Source: Procambarus clarkii
Lineage: Eukaryota; Arthropoda; Malacostraca; Decapoda; Cambaridae
Length of the DNA: 64,000 nucleotides
Direction of reading: 5' to 3'
Assembly (NCBI RefSeq): GCF_040958095.1
Contig: NC_091233.1
Span: 8,033,235 to 8,097,234, forward strand
Position numbers and translations under genes: made by a program. Each line of letters opens with the position of its first letter. Within the stretch, counting starts at the first letter, position 1. The notes beneath the pieces were generated by a model, which was given only the letters and a program-made list of their open reading frames with translations, had not been told where the DNA came from and made no database searches. Below, one piece after another: positions 49,930 to 62,727 of this stretch.

Positions 49930-50640
49930 ATGACGGAGTGCTTAACCACACGTTTTTCTATGTTTATATAAACAAAATAATGGTTCAGATCCCCACACAA
50001 GCTGACAACGCTATTCTCTCCTATTCAGATGACATTTCTATTGCAGCAAATATTCAAATTCAACAGCAAGCTGTACTTTTTTTACCGACTACCAAGAACG
50101 TAAAATTTGATCTAATTTATCTCCATAAAAAAATTAAATCAATCTATCGGAACAAGTGACTAAATGACCCTCTATTTTTCAGAGTTAACAATCAAAACAT
50201 CGCAACTTCCAAGCAACACAAATATCTTAGACTAAGTGTCAACATTAACCCTGTATAATCTACTTACATAATAGACTCAAGAAGGACTTAAGCCTCTGAA
50301 TAAGTACACTTACTGGTAGGAACATTGTCAAGATTAAATATACTAGGCAATTTTATGTGATGTTTATTAGACCTCTTAATGGACAATTATGTCTTTAACA
50401 GAATTAATTTCCAAACTTCTACTTTAAACAAACAAAAACCAATACAATTCCGAGCCCTGAGGTGTCCCAAGACACATTAGAAGTATTAACATGAGGTGAG
50501 AACAAAAGCTTTCCATTATTATTAAGAGACTCAACATGTCTTTTACCATTAGTCATTAGGGACGCTGCATCACCATTACTGATCACTGATGAGACAAGCA
50601 TTTCTATGTCCGCAATACTTCAGTAATTAATGCTAACACA
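49930..50640 (+). pseudogene. Decayed LINE RT fragment
   Basis: Translation gives NKIMVQIPTQADNAILSYSD, DISIAANIQIQQQ (motif C with YSDD), later VNNQNIATSKQHKYLRLSVN (motif E-like), then QFYVMFIRPLNGQ and FRALRCPKT as expected before RNase H. Several stops. Probably related to the I-like LINE at 16-19 kb. Confidence 0.6.

Positions 50641-52881
<2,241 letters not shown>

Positions 52882-52958
<77 letters not shown>
52882..52958. repeat. (AT)n microsatellite
   Basis: Between MITE copy 10 and an inverted SINE B. Confidence 0.97.
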
Positions 52959-52959
<1 letters not shown>

Positions 52960-53195
52960 CTGGAAACTCACACCACAGAAGTGACTCGAACCCATACTCC
53001 CAGAAGCAACGCAACTGGTATGTACAAGACGCCTTAATCCACTTGACCATCACGACCGGACAAAATGAGGTGATAGCCGAGGCTATTTGAACCACCCCAC
53101 CGCCGGCACTCGGATAGTAATCTTGGGCATAGCATTTTACCAAATCACCTCATTCTTTGGGGCACACGTGAGGAACACAAATGCGAACGAACTTG
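52959..53195 (-). mobile_element. SINE B, inverted: tail then head
   Basis: On the minus strand: GTTCGCATTTGTGTTCCTCA, CCCAAGATTACTATCCGAGT, GTGGTTCAAATAGCCTCGGC, then a head (GGTCGTGATGGTCAAGTGG, GGGTTCGAGTC) ending GAGTTTCCAGTT at (AT)n. Same arrangement as 47702-47883. Confidence 0.82.
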
Positions 53196-53530
<335 letters not shown>

Positions 53531-53542
53531 TTTTATTTCTAG

Positions 53543-53600
53543 TCTGACGCGACACGGGCGCGTTTCGTAAACTTATTACATTTTCAAAGACTTCACAAAT
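53543..53600 (-). ncRNA. Hammerhead-ribozyme-like motif in PLE leader
   Basis: On the minus strand GAAAC (53566-53562), stem III GCG/CGC (53561-53559 with 53551-53549) closing loop CCCGTGT, then GTC (53548-53546) reproduce the right half of a type I hammerhead, with the cleavage site after GTC. Flanking TTCTA/TAGAA could add a distal stem I. The left core (TTGTGAAG) is not canonical. PLEs are known to carry hammerheads just upstream of the ORF, as here. Confidence 0.5.
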
Positions 53601-53778
53601 ACACAACTGATTAGAACTTACGTATCTCTGATTTTATATCTACATTTGAGTGAGGTGGGAGGGGTGATGTGGCATTAACACAAGACAGAACAAGAGGGGA
53701 TATTAATAGGGTATTAAAAGTATCAACACAAGACAGAACAGAAACAATGGGTATTGAATAGAAGTGTTTGTAGAAAGC
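53601..53778 (-). other. PLE inter-copy UTR
   Basis: Non-coding sequence between the PLE stop and the next N-terminal piece. A direct repeat CAACACAAGACAGAACA-type word occurs twice on the plus strand. Confidence 0.5.
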
Positions 53779-54670
53779 CTATTGGTCCATATTTCTTGAT
53801 GCTTCTATATTGGAGCGGAGTCTTGAGGTGGGTAGAATATAGTTGTGCAATAATTGGCTGTTGATTGCTGGTGTTGACTTCTTGATGTGTAGTGCCTCGC
53901 AAACGTCAAGCCGCCTGCTATCGCTGTATCTATCGATGATTTCTGTGTTGTTTACTAGGATTTCTCTGGCGATGGTTTGGTTATGGGAAGAGATTATATG
54001 TTCCTTAATGGAGCCCTGTTGCTTATGCATCGTTAAACGCCTAGAAAGAGATGTTGTTGTCTTGCCTATATACTGGGTTTTTTGGAGCTTACAGTCCCCA
54101 AGTGGGCATTTGAAGGCATAGACGACGTTAGTCTCTTTTAAAGCGTTCTGTTTTGTGTCTGGAGAGTTTCTCATGAGTAGGCTGGCCGTTTTTCTGGTTT
54201 TATAGTAAATCGTCAGTTGTATCCTCTGATTTTTGTCTGTAGGGATAACGTTTCTATTAACAATATCTTTCAGGACCCTTTCCTCCGTTTTATGAGCTGT
54301 GGAAAAGAAGTTCCTGTAAAATAGTCTAATAGGGGGTATAGGTGTTGTGTTAGTTGTCTCTTCAGAGGTTGCATGGCTTTTCACTTTCCTTCTTATGATG
54401 TCTTTGATGAAACCATTGGAGAAGCCGTTATTGACTAGGACCTGCCTTACCCTACAGAGTTCTTCGTCGACTTGCTTCCATTCTGAGCTGTGGCTGAGAG
54501 CACGGTCGACGTATGCGTTAACAACACTCCTCTTGTACCTGTCAGGGCAGTCGCTGTTGGCATTTAGGCACATTCCTATGTTTGTTTCCTTAGTGTAGAC
54601 TGCAGTGTGGAAACCTCCGCCCTTTTCCATGACTGTTACATCTAGAAAAGGCAGCTTCCCATCCTTTTCC

Positions 54671-54672
<2 letters not shown>
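53779..54672 (-). pseudogene. Penelope-like element: RT thumb and GIY-YIG endonuclease, 5' truncated
   Basis: About 297 open codons: EKDGKLPFLDVTVMEKGGGF, HTAVYTKETNIGMCLNANSD, KRSVVNAYVDRALSHSSEWK, RNFFSTAHKTEERVLKDIVN, IQLTIYYKTRKTASLLMRNS. Then the endonuclease: NVVYAFKCPLGDCKLQKTQY, IGKTTTSLSRRLTMHKQQGS, IKEHIISSHN (GIY-YIG core YAF...YIG), and the tail [16 protein letters not shown]...SNIEASRN. PLEs use this nuclease with a telomerase-related RT. The palm motifs are missing because the copy is cut by (AT)n at ~54672. No stop was seen, so it may be young. MITE sequence read in the same frame beyond the AT tract is unrelated. Confidence 0.9.

Positions 54673-54748
<76 letters not shown>
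54673..54748. repeat. (AT)n microsatellite
   Basis: Between the truncated PLE and MITE copy 11. Confidence 0.97.
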
Positions 54749-54751
<3 letters not shown>

Positions 54752-55122
54752 GTACTTAGTAGCCAGAACGCACTTCTCAGCCTACTATGCAAGGCCCGAT
54801 TTTCCTAATAAGCCAAGTTTTCATGAATTAATTGCTTTTCGACTACCTAACCTACCTAACCTAACCTAACCTAAGTTTTTCGGCTACCTAACCTAACCTA
54901 ACCTATAAAGATAGGTTACGTTAGGTTAGGTAGGGTTGGTTAGGTTCGGTCATATATCTGCGTTAATTTTAACTCCAATAAAAAAAATGGACCTCATACA
55001 TAATGAAATTGGTAGCTTTATCATTTCATTAGAAAAAATATATTAATTCAGGAAAACTTGGCTTATTAGGCAAATCGGGCCTTGCATAGTAGGCCAAAAA
55101 GTGCGTTCTGGCTACTAGGTAC

Positions 55123-55125
<3 letters not shown>
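54749..55125 (+). mobile_element. Telomere-cored MITE, copy 11
   Basis: Full structure. About 12 bases are missing in the AT-rich part (ATTTCATTAGAAAAAATATA). Confidence 0.86.
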
Positions 55126-55170
<45 letters not shown>

Positions 55171-55173
55171 TAT
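55126..55173. repeat. Short (AT)n between two MITEs
   Basis: AT run ending TATAGACATAT. Confidence 0.95.
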
Positions 55174-55583
55174 GTCGTACCTAGTAGCCAGAACGTGGTA
55201 CTCGGCCTACTATGCAAGGCCCGATATGCCTAATAAGCCATGTTTTCCTGAATTTAAATATGTCAATAGTTTTTTCTTATGAAATAATAAAGCTATCCAT
55301 TTCATTATGTATGAGTTAACTTTTTTTAAATTTGAGTTAAAACTAACGTAGATATGTGACTGAACCTAACCAACCCTACCTAACCTAACCTAACCTATCT
55401 TAACCTAACCTAAACTATCACAATTTAGAAAATAATTTATGTTCCTAATATAATATAATAATAATAATTCAAATAATCTTATTGGAAACAATTTATTGAA
55501 AATAAAGAAAATCACTCGCCCTATTAGGCAAATCGGGCCTTGCATTGTAGGCTGAGAAGTGCGTTCTGGCTACTAGGTACGAC
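55174..55583 (-). mobile_element. Telomere-cored MITE, copy 12 (inverted, diverged)
   Basis: Both termini are recognisable. It is inverted relative to most copies, longer (~410 bp) and the most diverged, with extra AT-rich sequence (AATATAATATAATAATAATA) near 55445. Confidence 0.82.
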
Positions 55584-55734
55584 ATATATATATATCCCCA
55601 AGCCAATGATAAACAACTTTGGACCTTCTGTAAATAGTAAGTCTGTAACGCTTTTCTTGTAATAAAGTTTAATAAAATAAACACATATAAGGAGGTAGTA
55701 GAAGACAATATGTACCAGCGCACGTGGGAGCCCG
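55584..55734. other. Unassigned sequence after the MITE
   Basis: A very short (AT)n, then no recognised feature. Confidence 0.35.
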
Positions 55735-55895
55735 ACAAGGCAATAATATCTTTAAGAACACTTTTCCCCGTTTTATAAGCCGTGGAAAAGAAGTTCCTGC
55801 GAAACGATCTAAAAGGAGGTATCAGGTGACAGATTTGACAGAACATTAATGCCTTAATGCTAATAGTGACTGCCCGGACAGGTACAAGGTCATTT
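55735..55895. pseudogene. PLE fragments in opposite orientations
   Basis: The minus strand of 55845-55738 encodes RSFRRNFFSTAYKTGKSVLK, matching RLFYRNFFSTAHKTEERVLK. The plus strand at ~55857-55893 encodes CLNANSDCPDRYK, matching the PLE thumb. Two neighbouring PLE pieces are thus inverted relative to each other. Confidence 0.65.
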
Positions 55896-56277
55896 AATTT
55901 TAATGAATTGAAAAGCTGTCCAACTTTTGCCTCATTCAAAAACAAAACCAAAAAGTACCTAATTATATCTTCATAGTTTCCTACCTAGTGCTTTAAAATA
56001 GCACTGTATCTAGTGCTGTCCAATCCCCCAGTCTTTATGTACCTAATCCAAACAACTTTACTTTTGTTATCATTGCTGTCTTCTTATATGTACTATCAAT
56101 ATGCTGAATTGTGCCTATTAATCTTTGTTAAATTACCAATCAAGCTGTCAAAGCAATCAATCAGAGCTACCGATGTGCTTTAATATACCTACTAATCTCT
56201 CTCATCTCATTTTTTTCTTGCAATATACCTATTATCATTTTGTAAATTTTGCTAGAATTTATTTACTTAAAATTATC
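55896..56277. other. Gene-free stretch
   Basis: No gene. Repeated CCTA(A/C)TA-T words only. Confidence 0.4.
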
Positions 56278-56338
56278 TGTTAGATTAAGGACCTGCCCGA
56301 AACGCTGCGTGTACTAGTGGCTTTACAGTAATGTAAAC
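56278..56338 (+). mobile_element. SINE tail, third occurrence
   Basis: GATTAAGGACCTGCCCGAAA, CGCTGCGTGTACTAGTGGC, TTTACAGTAATGTAA. Same tail as at 15194 and 49266. Confidence 0.7.
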
Positions 56339-56432
56339 ACCGTGCTATGTATCCTCAAAAACCCAACGTACCTTCTTGTATATATATATATAAATAAATA
56401 AGTAAATAAATAAATAAATAAATAAATAAACA

Positions 56433-57235
56433 GCGGAGTGTTGTCAACACTTACGTTGAAAGAGCTCTCACTCACAGCTCTGGTTGAAAGCAGGTCGATG
56501 AGGAACTCTGCAGAGTGAGGCACGTCCTAGTCAACAATGGCTTCTCTAACGGTTATGTTGAAGACGTCATTAAAAGAAAGATGACACGTCGTGTCACCTT
56601 GTGACATGACGTGTCACAATACACACCTCGTGTCACAACTCTTCCCATGCAACCTCTGAAGAATCAACTAACACAACACTTGAACCCCCTATTAGACTGG
56701 TTTACAGGAACTTCTTTTCGACGGCTCATAAAACGAAGAAAAGAGTTCTGGAAGATATTATTGATAGGAACGTTATCCCCCACAGACACTAATCAGAAGA
56801 TACAATTAACAATTTACTACAAAAACAAAAAGACTGCAAACATACTTATGAAGAACTCTCCAGGCGCCAATCAGAAAGCCTTTAAAGAGACCAACGTTGT
56901 CTATGCCTTCATATGCTCACTTGGGGACTGTCAGTCCCAAAAATTTCAGTATATAAGCAAGACAACAACGTCTCTCTCTAGGCGATTAACAATGTACAAA
57001 CAACAGGACTCCATCAAGGAGCATATAATGTCCTCACAAAACCAGTCCATCACTAGAGAAATTTTAACAAACAACACTGAAATAACCGACAGGTATAGCG
57101 ACAACTGAGGACTCAACATCAGCGAGGCCTTACACATGAAAAAGACAACACCAGCAATCAACATCCAGTTAACACATAATTACATTCTACCCATTTCAAG
57201 ACCCCGAACCAACACAGAGACAGTAGAAGCAAGAA
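56433..57235 (+). pseudogene. Penelope-like element: RT thumb and GIY-YIG, decayed
   Basis: Pieces in order: VVNTYVERALTHSS, EELCRVRHVLVNNGFSNGYV, then IQLTIYYKNKKTANILMKNS, NVVYAFICSLGDCQSQKFQY, ISKTTTSLSRRLTMYKQQDS, IKEHIMSSQNQSITREIL, a stop at ~57106, then EALHMKKTTPAINIQL, HNYILPISRPRTNTETV. The tract near 56590-56640 repeats CGTGTCAC words. The frame is broken at least twice, and YIG has become YIS. Confidence 0.85.
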
Positions 57236-57449
57236 CATAAGCTGATTATGTTCATGCATGTAATAGCCTATTATTATCCATTATGTTTCATCCACTTGTT
57301 CATCTCAATCACGTCCTGTACCACCTTACCACAAACGAATATAATCCTTTGCTAAAGCATAGTAAATTTGTCTTTCAAAACGTAAGGAGTGCCTTGCGAA
57401 ATGCATCCCTAGGCGTCAGACCATAATAAATTGTGAAAATTAACTTTGG
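57236..57449 (+). other. PLE inter-copy UTR
   Basis: Non-coding between the C-terminal and N-terminal PLE pieces, as at 53601-53778. Confidence 0.4.
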
Positions 57450-57600
57450 AGATTTAATTTTTCGATTTCTGTCGACAGTGAAAAAACAGGAAATATTGAG
57501 AAAATTCGTGTTATAATCATTAATCTTACTTTTTCTGTCATATTGAATAACATATGTTTACAAGAAAGGAAAATATACAAAATATACCAAAATATACAAA
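57450..57600 (+). pseudogene. Penelope-like ORF, N-terminal piece
   Basis: Encodes [36 protein letters not shown]. It aligns with [20 protein letters not shown] of the piece at 53.5 kb and ends at the equivalent place, here against a C-rich repeat rather than (AT)n. Confidence 0.65.
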
Positions 57601-57738
57601 TATCCATCCCCTCGTCCTCCCCACCATTCCCCCTCTACCCCATCGCCTCGTCCTCCCCACCATCCCCCATCCCTCTTCTTCCCCACCATTCCCCCCCCCC
57701 TCCCCGTCCCCTCGTCCTCCCCACAATTCCCTCATATG
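57601..57738 (+). repeat. C/T-rich minisatellite
   Basis: Units of CCTCGTCCTCCCCACCATTCCCC with variants; almost no G on this strand. Strong strand asymmetry. Confidence 0.9.
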
Positions 57739-57744
57739 AAAAAC

Positions 57745-57995
57745 AGTTAAAAAAAAAACAAGGTTTTACCTGTCACCGGTTTGACCCTATATAGTAGGTT
57801 TAAAAAACACACGCATATTTGATTGCAAGGGTGTGTCAAAATTTCATAACAATTGGTGAAGAACTTTTTGAGATTTCCCTTACAAACACAGCGTGTGTTG
57901 CATTTACGTCCAACAGATGCTGCTTTTTTTTAACATGTTTTTACCTGTCACAGGTGTGACATCTATATAGTAGGTATATAAAAACAAGCTTGTAC
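57745..57995 (+). repeat. Copy of the ~180-bp dispersed repeat
   Basis: TTTTACCTGTCACCGGTTTG, ATAGTAGGTTTAAAAAACAC, GTGTCAAAATTTCATAACAA, TTGGTGAAGAACTTTTTGAG, then a second unit from CCAACAGATGCTGC. Same family as 8990-9500. Confidence 0.75.
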
Positions 57996-57999
57996 TAAA

Positions 58000-58150
58000 G
58001 GCTCTTGAGCCTTCAGTTGTTCTAATGAGTTCCTTACCCACCTCCTTTAGGAACTTAAGTGCACATTTACCCCAGGCGCCCAGGGGTCTCAGAGCCTATT
58101 GGCACGAACCTCTAACAACATTCTAGGTTCCTGTTCTGTTATTTCGTAAG
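58000..58150 (-). pseudogene. Possible RLE-type LINE 3' fragment
   Basis: CCCCAGGCGCCCAGGGGTCTCAGAGCC and the preceding CCTTTAGGAACTTAAGTGCA resemble 29360-29420 of the intact RLE LINE (CCCCAGGGGCCATGCGTCTCAGACGC). The match is short. Confidence 0.35.
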
Positions 58151-58194
58151 TTCCTCCACTCAATTTTCTTTAGTTCCTTTTCTTTAGTGTTTAC

Positions 58195-58345
58195 TCACCT
58201 ATTTGTGCTTGCGGGCGTTGAGCATTGGCTCTTTGGTCCAGCCTCTGTTTGGTATGTGTGTGAGTGTGTGTGTGTGTATTCACCTAGTTGTGCTTATGGA
58301 GCTTGAGTTCTGCTCTTTCGCCCCACCTCTCAACTGTCAATGAAT
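58195..58345 (-). repeat. Two CR1-like 3' tail fragments with (TG)n
   Basis: ACTCACCTATTTGTGCTTGC, GGGCGTTGAGCATTGGCTCT and, after a short (TG)n, TTCACCTAGTTGTGCTTATG. Only the last ~70 bp of the element are present in each. Confidence 0.75.
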
Positions 58346-58445
58346 CAACTGTTACTAACTACTAACTTTCTTTTTCGCACAGACACACAGCCCTAGGAGG
58401 CAGCCCGTAGCAGCTGAAGAACTTCTTCAGCTGAAGAAGCTGAAG

Positions 58446-58448
<3 letters not shown>

Positions 58449-58535
<87 letters not shown>
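58449..58535. repeat. (TG)n microsatellite
   Basis: TG dinucleotide tract adjoining the 3' tail of the next CR1-like copy. Confidence 0.98.
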
Positions 58536-58538
<3 letters not shown>

Positions 58539-60572
58539 CATCTATTTGTACTCACCTATTTCTGCTTGCGGGGGTTGAGTTTTGGCTCTTTGGTCCCGCC
58601 TCCCAACTGTCAATCAACTGGTGTAAAGATTCCTGAGCCTACTGGGCTTTCATATCTACATTTAAAACTGTGTACGGAGTCAGCCTCCACCGCATCACTG
58701 CCTAATGCATTTCATCCGTTAACTACTCTGACACTGAAAAAGTTCCTTCTAACGTCCCTGTGGCTCATGTGGGTACTCAGTTTCCACTTGTGTCCCCTTG
58801 TTCGCGTACCACCAGTGCTGAATAGTTTATCCTTGATTACCCGGTCGATTCCCATGAGGATTTTATAGGTTGTGATCATGTCTCCCCTTACTCTTCTGTT
58901 CTCCAGGGTCGTAAGGTGCATTTCCCGCAGCCTATCCTCGTAACTCATGCCTCTTAGTTCTGGAACTAGTCTAGTGGCATACCTTTGGACTTTTTCCAGC
59001 TTCGTCTTGTGCTTGACAAGGTACGGGCTCCATGCTAGGGCCGCATACTCCAGGATTGGTCTTACATATGTGTTGTACAAGATTCTGAATGATTCCTTAC
59101 ACAGGTTCCTGAATGCTGTTCAGATGTTAGCCAGCCTCGCATATGCCGCAGACGTTATTCTTTTTATGTGGGCTTCAGGAGACAGGTTTGGTGTGATATC
59201 AACTCCTAGATCTTTCTCTCTGTCCGTTTCATTAAGTATTTCATCTCCTATTCTGTATTCTGTGTCTGGCCTCCTGTTTCCACTGCCTAGTTTCATTACT
59301 TTGCATTTACTCGGGTTGAACTTCAACAGCCATTTGTTGGACCATTCACTCAGTCTGTCTAGGTCATCTCGTAGCCTCCTACTATCATCCTCTGTTTCAA
59401 TCCTCCTCATAATTTTTGCATCATCAGCAAACATTGAGAGAAACAATTCTATATCTTCTGGGAGATCATTTACATATATCAGAAACAGTATAGGTCCAAG
59501 GACTGACCCCTGCGGGACTCTACTTGTAACGTCTCGCTAATCTGGGACCTTACCCCTCACACTGACTCGTTGTCTCCTGTTGCTTAGGTACTCCTTCATC
59601 CAATGGAGTACCTTCCCTTTCACACCGGCCTGCATCTCCAGCTTTTTCACTAGCCTCTTGTGTGGTACTGTATCAAAGGCTTTCTGACAATCCAAAAATA
59701 TGCAGTCTGCCCACCCTTCTCTTTCTTGCCTGATTTTTGTTGCCTGGTCGTAGAATTCAAGTAACCCTGTGAGGCATGATCTACCATCCCTGAACCCATG
59801 TTGATGCTGTGTTACAAAGTTCTTTTGCTCCAGATGTTCCACTAGCTTTCTTCGCACAATCTTCTCCATCAGCTTGCATGGTATGCAGGTTAGGGACACT
59901 GGCCTGTAGTTCAGTGCCTCCTGTCTATCCCCTTTCTTGTATATCGGGACTACGTTAGCTGCTTTCCAAATTTCTGGCAGTTCCCCTGTTACCAGTGATT
60001 TGTTGTACACTATGGAGAGTGGCAGGCACAGTTCTTCTGATCCTTCCTTTAGTATCCAAGGGGAAATTCCATCTGGGCCTATAGCCTTTGTCGCATCCAA
60101 CTCTAGTAAACACTTCCTTACTTCCCCGCTGGTAATCTCAAACTCTTCCAGTGGATCCTGGTTAGATATTCCTTCTCTTATCTCTGGGATTTCTCCTTGC
60201 TCTAAGGTGAAGACCTCCTGGAATTTCTTATTCAGTTCCTCACACACTAGGTCGAGTCTCGCTGGTTCGTCATTTCCTCTCATCCTTGTGGGTTCTCTGA
60301 CATGCTGGGTTAAAAAGTTTCTAGTCACCACGTCCAATAGTTTGGCTCTCCACGTATCCTCTCCTTCATGCGGTTCCTTGTTCTCCCAGTCAATTCTTCC
60401 ATGATAGAAATCCCTCATGATGAGCAGGTGGGATCTATTTCTACAGGCAGCAGAGGCTGCCCTCTCAATTATAGTGTTAACTGCCATGTTGTTGTTTTCA
60501 TACTCTTGACTGGGCCTTCTGTCATTTGGTGGAGGGTTATATATTATTGCTACTACTATTCTTGGTCCTCCC

Positions 60573-60574
<2 letters not shown>
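58536..60574 (-). pseudogene. CR1-like LINE copy A: endonuclease remnant, RT and C terminus, frameshifted
   Basis: From 60574: GPRIVVAIIYNPPPNDRRPS and the endonuclease middle up to RMRGNDEPARLDLV. Then a jump to EELNKKFQEVFTLEQGE, so part of the endonuclease and linker is deleted in frame. RT: NYRPVSLTCIPCKLMEKIVR, FVTQHQHGFRDGRSCLTGLL, DCIFLDCQKAFDTVPHKRLV, then a stop at 59537. Another frame continues: LFLSMFADDAKIMRRIETED (FADD catalytic motif), NLSPEAHIKRITSAAYARLA, stop, then YNTYVRPILEYAALAWSPYL and MSHRDVRRNFFSVRVVNG to 58712. The 3' tail ends at ~58536 against (TG)n. Inactive. Confidence 0.9.

Positions 60575-60614
<40 letters not shown>
60575..60614. repeat. (TG)n followed by (GA)n
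   Basis: Short TG run then GAGAGAGAG, lying exactly between CR1 copy A and the tail of copy B. Confidence 0.95.
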
Positions 60615-60616
<2 letters not shown>

Positions 60617-61390
60617 TACTCACCTAGTTGTTCTTGCGGGAGTTGAGCTCTGGCTCTTTGGTCCCAACTGCATCATCATTTTTGCATCACCAGCAAACAA
60701 TGAGAGGAACGATTCTATACCCTCTGGTAGCTCACTTACATATATGAAAAGCAGTATAGGTCCAAGGATTGAACCCTGCAGGACTCCACTGGTGACACTT
60801 TGCCAATCGGAGACCTCACCCCTCCCAGTGACTAGCTATCGTCTGTTGCCTAGTTACTCCCTTATCCAATGGAGTACCTTCCCTTTCACTCCTGCTTGCA
60901 TCTCCAGCTTTTGCACTAGCCTACTATGTGGTACTGTGTCAAAAGCTTTCTGGCAATCCAGAAATGTGCAGTCTGCCCACCCTTCTCTTTCTTGCCTGAT
61001 TTTTGTTGCCTGGTCATAGAATTCAATTAATCCTGTGAGGTAAGACATGCCATCCCTGAACCCATGTTGATGCTGTGTTACAAAGTTCTTTCGCTCCAGA
61101 TGTTTCATTAGCTTTTTTCGCACAATCTTCTCCATCATCTTGCATGCAATGTAAGTTAGGGACACTGGCCTGGAGTTCAGTGTTTCCTGTCTTTCCCTCT
61201 TCTTGTATATCAGGACTACATAGCCGTCTTCCAAATTTCTGGCAGTTCCCCTGTTGCCAGTGATTTGGTATACACTATGGAGAGTGGCACACACAGTGCT
61301 TCTGCTCCTTCCTTTAGTATCCAAGCGGAGATTCCATCTGGACCTATAGCATTTGTAACATCCAACTCTAGCAGAGGCTTCCTTACATTC
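60615..61390 (-). pseudogene. CR1-like LINE copy B: partial RT joined directly to the 3' tail
   Basis: From ~61390: decayed linker, IYKKRERQETLNSRPVSLTY, KNFVTQHQHGFRDGMSYLTG, DCTFLDCQKAFDTVPHSRLV, KLEMQAGVKGKVLHWIRE, then GSILGPILLFIYVSELPEGI and a damaged catalytic segment (FAGD in place of FADD). At ~60666 the RT stops and the terminal ~50 bp of the 3' UTR (GGGACCAAAGAGCCAGAGC...AGGTGAGTAC) follows at once, so ~1 kb is deleted. Confidence 0.85.
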
Positions 61391-62727
61391 CTGACGTTGT
61401 GTACTCACCTAGTTGTACTCACCTAGTTGTGTTTGCGGGGGTTGAGCTCTGGCTCTTTGGTCCCGCCTCTCAACCGTCAATCAACAGGTGTACAGATTCC
61501 TGAGCCTATGGGGCTCTGTCATATCTACATTTGAAACTGTGTATGGAGTCAGCCTCCACCACATCACTTCCTAATGCATTCCATTTGTCAACCACTCTGA
61601 CACTAAAAAAGTTCTTTCTAATATCTCTGTGGCTCATTTGGGCACTCAGTTTCCACCTGTGTCCCCTTGTGCGTGTTCCCCTTGTGTTAAATAGACTGTC
61701 TTTATCTACCCTATCATCTCCCTTCAGAATCTTGAATGTGGTGATCATGTCCCCCCTAACTCTTCTGTCTTCCAGCGAAGTGAGGTTTAATTCCCGTAGT
61801 CTCTCCTCGTAGCTCATACCTCTCAGCTCGGGTACTAGTCTGGTGGCAAACCTTTGAACATTTTCCAGTTTAGTCTTATCCTTGACTAGATATGGACTCC
61901 ATGCTGGGGCTGCATACTCCAGGATTGGCCTGACATATGTGGTATACAAAGTTCTGAATGATTCTTTACACAAGTTTCAGAATGCCGTTCGTATGTTGGC
62001 CAGCCTGGCATATGCCGCTGATGTTATCCGCTTGATATGTGCTGCAGGAGACAGGTCTGGCGTGATATCAACCCCCAAGTCTTTTTCCTTCTCTGACTCC
62101 TGAAGAATTTCCTCTCCCAGATGATACCTTGTATCTGGCCTCCTGCTCCCTACACCTATCTTCATTACATTACATTTGGTTGGGTTAAACTCTAACAACC
62201 ATTTGTTCGACCATTCCTTCAGGTTGTCTAGGTCTTCTTGAAGCCTCAAACAGTCCTCTTCTGTTTTAATCCTTCTCATAATTTTAGCATCGTCTGCAAA
62301 CATTGAGAGAAATGAATCGATACCCTCTGGGAGATCATTTACATATATCAGAAACAAGATAGGACCGAGTACAGAGCGCTGTGGGACTCCACTGGTAACT
62401 TCACGCCAATCGGAGGTCTCACCCCTCACCTTAACTCTCTGCTTCCTATTGCTTAGATACTCCCTTATCCACTGGAGCACCTTACCAGCTACACCTGCCT
62501 GTCTCTCCAGCTTATGTACCAGCCTCTTATGCGGTACTGTGTCAAAGGCTTTCCGACAATCCAAGAAAATGCAGTCCGCCCAGCCCTCTCTTTCTTGCTT
62601 AATCTTTGTCACCTGATCGTAGAATTCTATGAAGCCTGTAAGGCAAGATTTACCCTCCCTGAACCCATGTTGGCGATTTGTCACGAAGTCCCTTCTCTCC
62701 AGATGTGTTACCAGGTTTTTTTCTATT
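61391..62727 (-). pseudogene. CR1-like LINE copy C: RT to C terminus with a single in-frame TGA
   Basis: The frame is continuous from ~62727 to 61506 apart from one TGA (61979-61977) in RTAF-stop-NLCKESF. It includes [120 protein letters not shown] and DKWNALGSDVVEADSIHSF. The 3' tail (61391-61505) has the ACTCACCTAGTTGT end twice. It is 5' truncated at (TG)n, before the first RT motifs. The best preserved copy of its family here. Confidence 0.92.
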
